Shown: in pieces, positions 1 through 5,918 of the stretch | How the letters are laid out: each line of letters begins with the position of its first letter | How positions within the stretch are numbered: position 1 is the stretch's first letter | Assembly (NCBI GenBank): GCA_023251695.1 | Contig: JAHEYE010000002.1 | Span: forward strand, 1-14,360 | Direction of reading: 5' to 3' | DNA from: Sphingobacteriaceae bacterium | GTDB lineage: Bacteria > Bacteroidota > Bacteroidia > B-17B0 > Aurantibacillaceae | Length of the DNA: 14,360 bases | Program-made: the position numbers and the translations under genes | The notes under the pieces: model-generated | What the model was told of the DNA's origin: nothing | What the model saw: only the letters and a program-made list of their open reading frames with translations | Database searches by the model: none

Positions 1-1025
1 TTGTAATCCTGCAGATAATGATCGTCGTTTTTGTTTCCATTCACATACAATCCCACCAACAACCTCTTGGTAATATCATATTCAATACCTCCGCTTCCGG
101 AAAAAACACTTTGCCAGCTTTCATTCGTACCGTACGAATTGATGGTCTCAGTACTTCCGTTAGTAGTAATAGTGCGTTCCAGCTTTTGATGAGCGATGCC
201 ATCCCAATGACCGTAAGAGAAATTTGAAAATATACTCAGCTTCTTTGCTTTGTAATTAAATGAAAAAGACGGACCGAAACGCATCCGCTGTCCCATACTT
301 GCACCAAATGCAACATTCCCATTATAGCCTTTAACTTTCGCGCGCTTGGTAACAATGTTTATTAAACCTCCTGTACCCGCGGCATCGTAACGGGCAGGTG
401 GATTTTTTATCAATTCGATTTTTGAAACATTATCAGCGCTCATGCCTGCCAACATATCTATGACCTGAGGTGAAGGCATAGATTGCAAACGTTCATCTAT
501 CATAAAGCGGGCATCCCCTGCTCCATTGATGGTAATATTATTTTGAGCATCTACCATTACACCCGGGAGTCGCTTTAAAAGATCGAGAACAGTATTACCT
601 TTTGCTATGATATCATCCTCTACATTCATCACTATCATTCCTTTTTTAAATTCGATAGCCGGTTTATAAACAGCAACGGAAACTTCTTTCAGATTAATAC
701 CCTCAGTCTTTACTATAGTTGCGGGTAAAGTTATTTGCGATAATGAATCCAAGCTGAAAGTTGCAGTATTGGCCGCTTTAAAACCAACGGCTGAGAATTT
801 TACAAAATAATCGCCTGCTTTTATTTTCTCGAAAGTAAAATTTCCCATACTGTCACTAATATTCCCTTTCACCTGCGAACTATCCTTGGCATTTAATAAT
901 ACCATCGAACAATACGGGACGGGAGCATTGGTGCTGTCGGTAATATTACCTTTAATAAAATTTTGAGAAAAAGAGCTTGCGCTAAGGCATAGCAGTGCGA
1001 GAAGGAGGCCAAGGGGACGGGTCAT
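1..1025 (-). CDS. TonB-dependent receptor-like outer-membrane beta-barrel protein (N-terminal part)
   Basis: Translating the minus strand from the ATG at 1025 gives an open frame of 341 codons that runs off the left edge, so the C-terminal barrel is missing. Residues 1-21 (MTRPLGLLLALLCLSASSFSQ) are a signal peptide ending in the FSQ typical of Bacteroidota. Residues about 22-105 look like a carboxypeptidase-regulatory-like beta-sandwich (FIKGNITDSTNAPVPYCSMV, then GNFTFEKIKAGDY). Residues about 135-228 match a TonB receptor plug (GNTVLDLLKRLPGVMVD, VSKIELIKNPPARYDAAGTG, GLINIVTKR), and barrel strands follow. This arrangement fits the outer-membrane beta-barrel family related to TonB-dependent receptors, which act in the outer membrane. 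The substrate cannot be told from this part, no TonB box is evident, and no SusD-like partner is visible. The 331 bp upstream carry repeat elements. Confidence 0.88.
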   Translation of the reverse strand, partial: MTRPLGLLLALLCLSASSFSQNFIKGNITDSTNAPVPYCSMVLLNAKDSSQVKGNISDSMGNFTFEKIKAGDYFVKFSAVGFKAANTATFSLDSLSQITLPATIVKTEGINLKEVSVAVYKPAIEFKKGMIVMNVEDDIIAKGNTVLDLLKRLPGVMVDAQNNITINGAGDARFMIDERLQSMPSPQVIDMLAGMSADNVSKIELIKNPPARYDAAGTGGLINIVTKRAKVKGYNGNVAFGASMGQRMRFGPSFSFNYKAKKLSIFSNFSYGHWDGIAHQKLERTITTNGSTETINSYGTNESWQSVFSGSGGIEYDITKRLLVGLYVNGNKNDDHYLQDY

Positions 1026-1148
1026 ATAGGTCTTATAATGCAAATTTGGTGATTAGTTACAGGTATTACACTTTAATTTATAATTAGTTCATTTTATATA
1101 CTCATAAAAACAAAAATGGTTACTTTGTTTTCAGCTTTACTCTTCTTT

Positions 1149-1200
1149 GACCCCCTCCCTCCGCCAAGCGGAGTACTCCCCCTTAAACAAAGGGGGAGAA
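1149..1200 (-). repeat. Double-hairpin palindromic element A (inverted mate of 1299-1342)
   Basis: Read on the minus strand, the element has a perfect 9-bp hairpin (CTCCCCCTT at 1190-1198, mate at 1176-1184, 5-nt loop). A second hairpin follows (CTCCGC/GCGGAG, 1159-1173, 3-nt loop), then a GAGGGGGTC tail at 1149-1157. With element B it occupies the gene-free stretch 1026-1356. Of the rest of that stretch, 1026-1148 holds the receptor leader without a clear promoter, and 1201-1298 is AT-rich. The only other feature I see is a TATTTTTG on the minus strand near 1215, which could be a -7 element. Confidence 0.75.
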
Positions 1201-1298
1201 AATTGTACGTTTGCAAAAATAAATTGCTACTAAGAGATTCCTTTTGGAAACTATAAGACTATCTTAATACTTAATTTTTTAAATCACACGAAACATTT

Positions 1299-1342
1299 TC
1301 TCCCCTTACCAAGGGGAGACGTCACGCAGTGACAGAGGGGTT
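1299..1342 (+). repeat. Double-hairpin palindromic element B (inverted mate of 1149-1200)
   Basis: On the plus strand: TCTCCCCTT, a short loop, AAGGGGAGA (1299-1319), then a 5-bp hairpin GTCAC-GCA-GTGAC (1321-1333), then the tail AGAGGGGTT. The first hairpin and tail match elements A (1149-1200) and C (3824-3880). The second hairpin has the same position and fold but a different sequence. The element points away from A, so A and B form an inverted pair with heads facing, about 98 bp apart. It lies just downstream of the stop codon of the membrane-protein gene. Confidence 0.72.
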
Positions 1343-1356
1343 CGCTTACGTACAAC

Positions 1357-2418
1357 TTACTTCTCCACCACCAAAGTTTCCACAAAATCATCAATTATCA
1401 ATTTATCCCCCACCCTTGCATCTTCAAATATCAGATAGAAATCAATATGATTACTAAAATAATAAGTGGCTCCGCCTGTTTTAAATTTATTACTGATATA
1501 GGTCCACTCATTAGTGCGCCACTGTGGACCATCGATACCAACTGCAATAGGGTGTATGGCTATGCATTTATTTCCTTCGGTTCTTACTAAAGAAATATTT
1601 TTTAAACCGGTCTCTAATTTAAATTTTATCTTTTTGTCTTTCGTTACGCGCATCCATACGCCTTTATAATTCTTATTATCAAGCTGGACACCGGATATGT
1701 AACTGAAATCACAACCATTACAATCCAGTTTAAACTGACCCGTTGCACCTTCCACATTTTTATTGAAGGAAACAGGTTGCCATAAAAAAGATTTAGCATT
1801 CGGGCTTGCATTAAAAGGCACCGTAGTGTTATATACTTTCGGCTCCTCAATCATTCCATTTCCAACCGACTCACCTTCTTTTCTGCAAGACAGCGCTTGC
1901 TGAGGCATTTGCACCATTTGATTTGTAACCGGTGCAGTAGTCAGTTTCTTTTCTTCCAATGCATTTAATGAATCAATATTAACCAGAGGAACGTATGGAC
2001 CTTTTGAAGTTAAATGATTACCAATATCACCGTTGTGGTTTGAACTCCCGGGCTGACAAGCCATATTAGGCATTTCGTTTAATACGCGGTTATTTTTAGG
2101 AGGAATTGTTTCCATTACCAGAAGATGGCCTTTCGATTTGTCTCTGATTAGGATGTTTTCTTCCGAATTCATTGCATCATACGCAAAAGATTTCTCATCA
2201 TTATACTTTGTGTAATTCTTATATACAGCAACACCTCCAATAACAATAAGTACTGCTAAAAATCCTTTCGACATAAAACCATTGCCAAAAGATTTACCGC
2301 CAAAAAAATCTGATGATGCAGAAGCTGCTCCTGCAACAATAGCCGAGAAATTCATACCGCCTAACACCTGCGCGGTAGTTAGTTCGGCTCTGTTCTCTAG
2401 TATTATGTAATTACTCAT
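1357..2418 (-). CDS. Single-span membrane protein of unknown function, last gene of the sigma-factor cluster
   Basis: I do not recognise this 353-residue protein. Residues about 1-50 are Gly/Ala/Ser-rich and presumably cytoplasmic. Residues about 52-67 (GFLAVLIVIGGVAVYK) form one membrane span. About residues 70-205 are low in predicted structure. The last ~140 residues are rich in beta-strand patterns with several Cys (CNGCDF) and end in DKLIIDDFVETLVVEK. That ending resembles carbohydrate-binding-type beta-sandwiches, but this is a weak inference. The start is the ATG at 2418, 45 bp after the sigma-factor stop with no Shine-Dalgarno site, so co-transcription is likely. Its position and topology (short cytoplasmic end, one span, large outside domain) would suit an anti-sigma or sensor role, but no known anti-sigma motif is visible. 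Confidence 0.85.
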   Translation of the reverse strand: MSNYIILENRAELTTAQVLGGMNFSAIVAGAASASSDFFGGKSFGNGFMSKGFLAVLIVIGGVAVYKNYTKYNDEKSFAYDAMNSEENILIRDKSKGHLLVMETIPPKNNRVLNEMPNMACQPGSSNHNGDIGNHLTSKGPYVPLVNIDSLNALEEKKLTTAPVTNQMVQMPQQALSCRKEGESVGNGMIEEPKVYNTTVPFNASPNAKSFLWQPVSFNKNVEGATGQFKLDCNGCDFSYISGVQLDNKNYKGVWMRVTKDKKIKFKLETGLKNISLVRTEGNKCIAIHPIAVGIDGPQWRTNEWTYISNKFKTGGATYYFSNHIDFYLIFEDARVGDKLIIDDFVETLVVEK

Positions 2419-2463
2419 GGTTTGAATGTTTATGGTTTATTGTTTATTGTTTCGGGTTTGTTA

Positions 2464-3000
2464 TTATGCCACTTTCGCGTAAATACCTCTTAATTTATCT
2501 AGTGCTCTGTATGTTCTTATTTTTGCGTTAGCTTCGCTAATATCAAGGATGATTCCCATCTCAGCAAAAGCTTTATTTTCGAAAAAGCGGAGTTCTATTA
2601 AGAACAACTCTTCCGGAGATAAATGCAATAAAGATCTTTTCAGTGTCATTAACATCTCAGGATCGACATCGCCGGAATCGCTCGCCAAATTTTTTAGTCC
2701 GTGATCGTTTAAACTGATAACACGTGCTTTTTTTGATTGGCGGTAGAACATATTGATCTCGTTAATCGCAATCCGGTACAACCAACTGGAGAATGGAAAA
2801 CCCATGTCTTTATATTTTGAGATACCTGCCAGTGCTTTGATGAATACGGAAGATGTAATGTCTCTTGTATCCTCTAAACTCTCTATCCTTTTGTACACAA
2901 ATTTTAAGATCTGCTCATAGTATTTAATATACAGCCGCTCGAAACTCTGTGGGTTCGTTTTACTTTCTTCAATTAATTGTTTTTCTATTTCGCTATCCAT
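2464..3000 (-). CDS. ECF-type RNA polymerase sigma factor (sigma-70 family)
   Basis: A 178-residue protein of normal ECF size. Region sigma-2 covers about residues 18-92 (LYIKYYEQILKFVYKRI, DTRDITSSVFIKAL, then FSSWLYRIAINEINMFYRQ). It contains the core-binding helix and the -10 melting and recognition helices. Region sigma-4 covers about residues 117-172 (LLHLSPEELFLIELRFFE, then an HTH around FAEMGIILDISEANAKIRTYRALDKLR) and recognises the -35 element. There is no sigma-3 domain or extra C-terminal domain. The ATG at 3000 lies 14 bp after the upstream gene's stop, so it is very probably translated from the same transcript as its secreted and membrane neighbours. Which genes it controls cannot be told from this window. 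Confidence 0.92.
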   Translation of the reverse strand: MDSEIEKQLIEESKTNPQSFERLYIKYYEQILKFVYKRIESLEDTRDITSSVFIKALAGISKYKDMGFPFSSWLYRIAINEINMFYRQSKKARVISLNDHGLKNLASDSGDVDPEMLMTLKRSLLHLSPEELFLIELRFFENKAFAEMGIILDISEANAKIRTYRALDKLRGIYAKVA

Positions 3001-3014
3001 TTTGCGGCGGCTAT

Positions 3015-3596
3015 CTATTTTTTATATTTAAAATCAGAGAAAAGTTTATCAAGTTCAGTCCAGATTTTATGCATGAAAGGCTGCGGGGATAATTCAAAGA
3101 AGATGTAAGTTTTATCGTAGCAATGCATTGCTGATAAATGTATTTTGCAGTATAGGGTTAATGGTTTTTGCGACATGTAATCTTGCATTAGAATTGTACC
3201 CTTAAATGTTTTTGCATCGCCCTTAATTGCCTTTATTTCACTGATTGATGCCGTAACCGGAATTAACTTATCCTTTGGAATGGATTTAGTAGCTGAAGCC
3301 AGTCCTTCGTAATACATTTTCATTTGGTTTCCGAGGGTAGCGGCATCTGTATTTAAATTCTTATCGTCGATACACCATAAAAAAAAGTAACTCCAATAAT
3401 CCACGCTATCCTTCCTAGCCCAGCCCGGCATGAAACGAATCTCTTCTAATCCCTTATATTCTATCGAAGGCACGAAATTAATCGGAAAAGTAATTTTTTC
3501 GATCCCCCAGTTTTTAGGTGTTGGAAGTTCATATAATTCTTGTCCGTTTACAGCCAAAGCCCATATACTGAATACTATTATTGTAAGATGTTTCAT
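3015..3596 (-). CDS. Secreted protein of unknown function, first gene of the sigma-factor cluster
   Basis: A 193-residue protein that I cannot assign to a family. It starts with a clear signal peptide (MKHLTIIVFSIWALAVNGQE, cleavage probably after NG), so the mature chain of about 175 residues should be periplasmic or surface-exposed. It has an aromatic-rich segment (SVDYWSYFFLWCIDD, about residues 65-79), a Lys-rich middle and two Cys late in the chain (YCKIHLSAMHCYDKTYIFF). It ends SDFKYKK. There is no lipobox and no T9SS-type C-terminal domain. It precedes the ECF sigma-factor gene by 14 bp, and the gap to the next upstream gene is 315 bp filled with repeats. It is therefore likely the promoter-proximal gene of the cluster. 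A role in the same response as the sigma factor is an inference from position only. Confidence 0.85.
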   Translation of the reverse strand: MKHLTIIVFSIWALAVNGQELYELPTPKNWGIEKITFPINFVPSIEYKGLEEIRFMPGWARKDSVDYWSYFFLWCIDDKNLNTDAATLGNQMKMYYEGLASATKSIPKDKLIPVTASISEIKAIKGDAKTFKGTILMQDYMSQKPLTLYCKIHLSAMHCYDKTYIFFELSPQPFMHKIWTELDKLFSDFKYKK

Positions 3597-3721
3597 GGTA
3601 TACCCTATTCAATGCTACTAAGGGCAGAAAGGTACAAAAAGACCTCTCTTTTATTGAAATATACTGCTATTAAGGGAGATAGATTTAAGAAGTTTTGTGA
3701 TTTATTTATCTGTAATCATCT

Positions 3722-3800
3722 GCCTCCTCCCCGGACCACCCCTGTCTGGCTTGACCACTTCGCGGCAGCCTAGACTGTCCCCTCCTTGACAGGCGGGGAA
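3722..3800 (-). repeat. Hairpin element D, related CCCC-CCTT/AAGG-GGGG type (inverted mate of 3824-3880)
   Basis: On the minus strand the element begins TTCCCCGCCTGTCAAGGAGGGG, an imperfect hairpin of CCCC-g-CCT with AGG-a-GGGG at 3779-3800. A second hairpin follows, built from GTCTaGGCT and AGCCAGAC with a bulge (about 3743-3774), and then the tail AGGGGTGGTC. The architecture is the same as in elements A-C but in a second sequence version. Together with C it fills most of the 315-bp gene-free stretch 3597-3911. The remainder, 3597-3720, is the leader of the sigma-factor cluster. Confidence 0.6.
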
Positions 3801-3823
3801 TTCTTTTTGTATACAAAATAATT

Positions 3824-3880
3824 TCTCCCCTTAAAAAAGGGGAGACAGACAAGTCCGCCTCAGGCGGATGTCAGAGGGGT
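3824..3880 (+). repeat. Double-hairpin palindromic element C (inverted mate of 3722-3800)
   Basis: On the plus strand: a perfect 9-bp hairpin TCTCCCCTT-AAAA-AAGGGGAGA (3824-3845), then a compound hairpin with GACA/TGTC outside and TCCGCC-TCA-GGCGGA inside (3848-3872), then AGAGGGGT. The first hairpin is almost identical to that of element B (1299-1342). The second is closer to the one in A, which has CTCCGC/GCGGAG. It sits just downstream of the propeller gene's stop codon. Confidence 0.75.
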
Positions 3881-3910
3881 CAAACAACAGAGGGGTTAAA
3901 CAACAGAGGG
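3872..3910 (+). repeat. 16-bp tandem repeat of the element C tail
   Basis: The unit CAGAGGGGTYAAACAA occurs at 3872-3887 and 3888-3903, followed by a partial CAGAGGG at 3904-3910. The repeated unit is the tail of hairpin element C. The array ends one base before the stop codon of the propeller gene (3912-3914). Confidence 0.8.
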
Positions 3911-3911
3911 C

Positions 3912-5066
3912 TTACTTCTTCCAAAACTCAGTAAAAACTTTACCGCCTGACCCGTTTTTTTCGGGTTCGTAACGAATCGGACCTTTCACTGTACCAAACC
4001 AAATGTTGCCGTCTTTATCTTCTGTCGATTCAAAAACCTGGGCTTCGGTGTAATAAATTTTAGTTAGCATTTTGGAACTTGCCCTGTGCTCTGCCAAAGG
4101 GTATTTGTATAACGACATTCCGTAAGACATCATTCCGTGCATTTCTCCGCAGCTGATCCAGAGGTTGCCTGCTTTATCTTCGTTAATGTAACCAATGAAA
4201 TTAGGCATGTGCAGTTTGAGAGCGCTATCACCTTTTAGTTCCGGATTATAACTATAGAGGCCGTCTGCTCCGCCGATCCAGACGATTCCTTTTTTATCTT
4301 CTTTTATGCAACGCACATTGGTAAAAGGTACACCGGATTTAATATAAAATTGGGTGAATTCTTTTGTTACTTTACTAAGCGCGCTCATATCTCCCAAGGC
4401 AACTATCGGATCGCATTGAAAAACACCACCGCGGGTGGCGACCCATATTTTTCCAAATTTATCTTGGATGATGGAATTTGTGCGGAGATTTAATAAACCA
4501 TCCGCTTCTCCATAATTTGCAAAACCCTTTTTAGAAGTAATCTTTGCGCCGGCCGGTGTTACTATACCTGCTCTTGCACCGGGAGTGATGGGAACAGTAG
4601 GATCATAAATACTTACGCCACCATCTGTGCCAATCCAGATATAACCGTTCTTGTCTTCCATGAAAGCATCAATCAAATCATCCGCTAATCCGTTTTCTGT
4701 TGTGTAGAGAATCCAACTTTTTCCATCAAAGCGATATACTCCTCCTCTTACTGTGCCGAACCAGAGTTCACCTTTCTTGGTTTCTTTTATGCAAAATGTA
4801 TGAAAAGGAATTAGACTTTCTTTTAGCATGTAATTGGTGAAGATGCCACTTGCCCCGTTTTTTTCAGGAACGTATTTTACAATACCTGTCCAGCTGGCCA
4901 TCCAAATGTTGCCGCTTTTATCCTGCAATATATGGCGGACTATGGTAGTAGGATGATACGGGGAAACAGTATCTGTTGGCTGAATGTAATAAGGATCTGT
5001 TTTTGAGGGCTGACAATACAAAGCACCACCTATTACTATAAAAAGGAGTAGGATATTTTTCTTCAT
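3912..5066 (-). CDS. Secreted seven-bladed Reg_prop beta-propeller protein
   Basis: A 384-residue protein. Seven copies of the two-component-regulator-propeller signature occur in order: GNIWMAS, GELWFGT, GYIWIGT, GKIWVAT, GIVWIGG, GNLWISC and GNIWFGT. Most are preceded by a DK-G turn and followed by GGV-Y-type strands. Seven repeats fit one closed seven-bladed propeller filling nearly the whole mature chain. The N-terminus MKKNILLLFIVIGGALYC is a signal sequence. The Cys-Gln junction could be a signal-peptidase I site or an atypical lipobox. I chose the ATG at 5066 because the only longer start is a TTG at 5081 that adds five residues ahead of a normal MKKN start. In hybrid two-component systems such propellers are fused to a kinase, but here no kinase, Y_Y_Y or transmembrane domain follows. 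It may be a stand-alone binding protein; the ligand is unknown. Confidence 0.9.
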   Translation of the reverse strand: MKKNILLLFIVIGGALYCQPSKTDPYYIQPTDTVSPYHPTTIVRHILQDKSGNIWMASWTGIVKYVPEKNGASGIFTNYMLKESLIPFHTFCIKETKKGELWFGTVRGGVYRFDGKSWILYTTENGLADDLIDAFMEDKNGYIWIGTDGGVSIYDPTVPITPGARAGIVTPAGAKITSKKGFANYGEADGLLNLRTNSIIQDKFGKIWVATRGGVFQCDPIVALGDMSALSKVTKEFTQFYIKSGVPFTNVRCIKEDKKGIVWIGGADGLYSYNPELKGDSALKLHMPNFIGYINEDKAGNLWISCGEMHGMMSYGMSLYKYPLAEHRASSKMLTKIYYTEAQVFESTEDKDGNIWFGTVKGPIRYEPEKNGSGGKVFTEFWKK

Positions 5067-5196
5067 GACAATGGAATGCAAAGGAAGGGAAAAAGGAACA
5101 AAGAACCTGAGGATTTTAGGATAAAGGATTTAGGGTACAGGAGAAGAAAAACAAATAGCGGAACATTTCACCAAATACTTGTAAATACACGACGCG

Positions 5197-5736
5197 TTAA
5201 ATCACCTTAACCTTATTCGATATTTTGTATCCGACTTTCGGTCGCTCTTCCTCGTTTTGCATAAATTGTTTTACATATTTAAATAGCAACTCTACTCTTT
5301 CGTCCTGATTCGTTACTTTCTTTTCAATTTCTTCCATTTTAAAAAGCAACTCCTTATGTGATAAGATCAAGCGGCGCATTCTCGTAAAAATTCTGACGAT
5401 TTGAATATTCACATCTATGGCTGTTTCGCTTTTTAAAACGCTTGATAGCATAGCTACACCCTGTTCAGTAAAAACATAGGGAGGAATCCGTCGTCCCATT
5501 CTTTCAGAATTGGGTATCACAAATTGTGATACCCAATTTTCGAGCTCATTTTGGGTTAACTTAAACATAAAATCAGGCGGGAAACGCTTACTGTTTCTTT
5601 TTACCGCTTGGTTTAAAACCCTGGTTTCAACGCCATAAAGTTCAGACAGATCTCTGTCTATCATCACTTTTTGACCTCTTATTATATAGATCTTGTTCTC
5701 AATTTGCTCATCGGTTATGCTTAATTTCCCTTTCAT
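5197..5736 (-). CDS. ORF6N-domain DNA-binding protein
   Basis: A 179-residue protein with the ORF6N domain over about residues 10-100. The domain is recognisable from KIYIIRGQKVMIDRDLSELY, then GVETRVLNQAVKRNSKRFPPDF, and PPYVFTEQGVAMLSSVL. A probable coiled coil follows at about 105-160 (RRLILSHKELLFKMEEIEKK), with a basic tail. ORF6N domains are related to KilA-N and Bro-type phage proteins and are thought to bind DNA. Chromosomal copies are common in Bacteroidota and their function is mostly unknown. The gene stands alone, with 130 bp to the next gene and 182 bp to priA upstream. The ATG at 5736 follows a plausible promoter (5752-5759). Codons 66-77 (NWVSQFVIPN region) lie in a 31-bp palindrome whose core is repeated upstream of the gene. 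This suggests either self-binding or insertion of a palindromic element. Confidence 0.9.
   Translation of the reverse strand: MKGKLSITDEQIENKIYIIRGQKVMIDRDLSELYGVETRVLNQAVKRNSKRFPPDFMFKLTQNELENWVSQFVIPNSERMGRRIPPYVFTEQGVAMLSSVLKSETAIDVNIQIVRIFTRMRRLILSHKELLFKMEEIEKKVTNQDERVELLFKYVKQFMQNEEERPKVGYKISNKVKVI
5508..5538. repeat. 31-bp palindrome inside the ORF6N gene
   Basis: The left arm AATTGGGTATCACAA (5508-5522), a single central A (5523) and the right arm TTGTGATACCCAATT (5524-5538) make a perfect 15-bp inverted repeat. It encodes the NWVSQFVIPN region just before the conserved PPYVFTEQGVAML motif. Its core is shared with the palindrome at 5817-5849. Confidence 0.93.
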
Positions 5737-5751
5737 AAATTAAATTTTTTA

Positions 5752-5759
5752 CAAAATTA
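5752..5759 (-). promoter_or_regulatory. Candidate -7 element of the ORF6N gene
   Basis: On the minus strand this reads TAATTTTG, a full match to the Bacteroidota TAnnTTTG element, 16 bp before the ATG. No clear TTTG lies at the -33 position. That zone (5774-5800) instead holds a TTTT and the TGCTAC/GTAGCA inverted repeat. Confidence 0.45.
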
Positions 5760-5781
5760 AAGCGATAAAGTCCTAAAACCT

Positions 5782-5798
5782 TGCTACGGATTGTAGCA
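5782..5798. promoter_or_regulatory. Inverted repeat near the -33 region of the ORF6N promoter
   Basis: TGCTAC (5782-5787), a 5-nt spacer and GTAGCA (5793-5798) lie 23-39 bp upstream of the candidate -7 element. The position would suit an operator. It could also form a small hairpin in RNA. The length is modest, so chance is possible. Confidence 0.35.
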
Positions 5799-5816
5799 TT
5801 TTTGAATTTTGTTGAA

Positions 5817-5849
5817 AATTAAGGTGTCGCATTTTGCGACACCTTAATT
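5817..5849 (-). terminator. 15-bp-stem palindrome between priA and the ORF6N gene
   Basis: AATTAAGGTGTCGCA (5817-5831), TTT (5832-5834) and TGCGACACCTTAATT (5835-5849) form a perfect 15-bp stem with a 3-nt loop, 69 bp downstream of the priA stop. On the minus strand it is followed by TTTTC, so it could end the methyltransferase-priA transcript, although the U-tract is weak. Its 21-bp core matches the palindrome inside the ORF6N gene, so it may instead be a protein-binding site or a mobile repeat. Confidence 0.5.
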
Positions 5850-5918
5850 ATTGTTTAATAACTGAGTTTTCCCTTATTTTACTCCACAACATTATACTCA
5901 GGGCAGACTACATCCGTA

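Noticed and set aside
18..227. Plus-strand open frame at the left edge
   Set aside because: It is antisense to the convincing receptor gene, whose minus-strand frame is open through the whole region and shows clear plug motifs.
3610..3640. Promoter for the sigma-factor cluster (TAGCATTG with TTTTTG 17 bp upstream, or TACCTTTC at 3627-3634)
   Set aside because: Both fit TAnnTTTG with one mismatch, they conflict with each other, and the first leaves almost no leader; neither is strong enough to annotate.
3430..3773. Two overlapping plus-strand open frames (3430-3621 and 3540-3773)
   Set aside because: They run antisense to the secreted-protein gene and into hairpin element D; composition does not look like protein.
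5067..5081. Longer propeller protein starting at 5081
   Set aside because: That codon is TTG and adds five residues before a normal MKKN signal-peptide start at 5066.
5197..5849. Prophage remnant around the ORF6N gene
   Set aside because: No other phage gene, integrase or attachment-like repeat is seen; the flanking genes are ordinary chromosomal ones.
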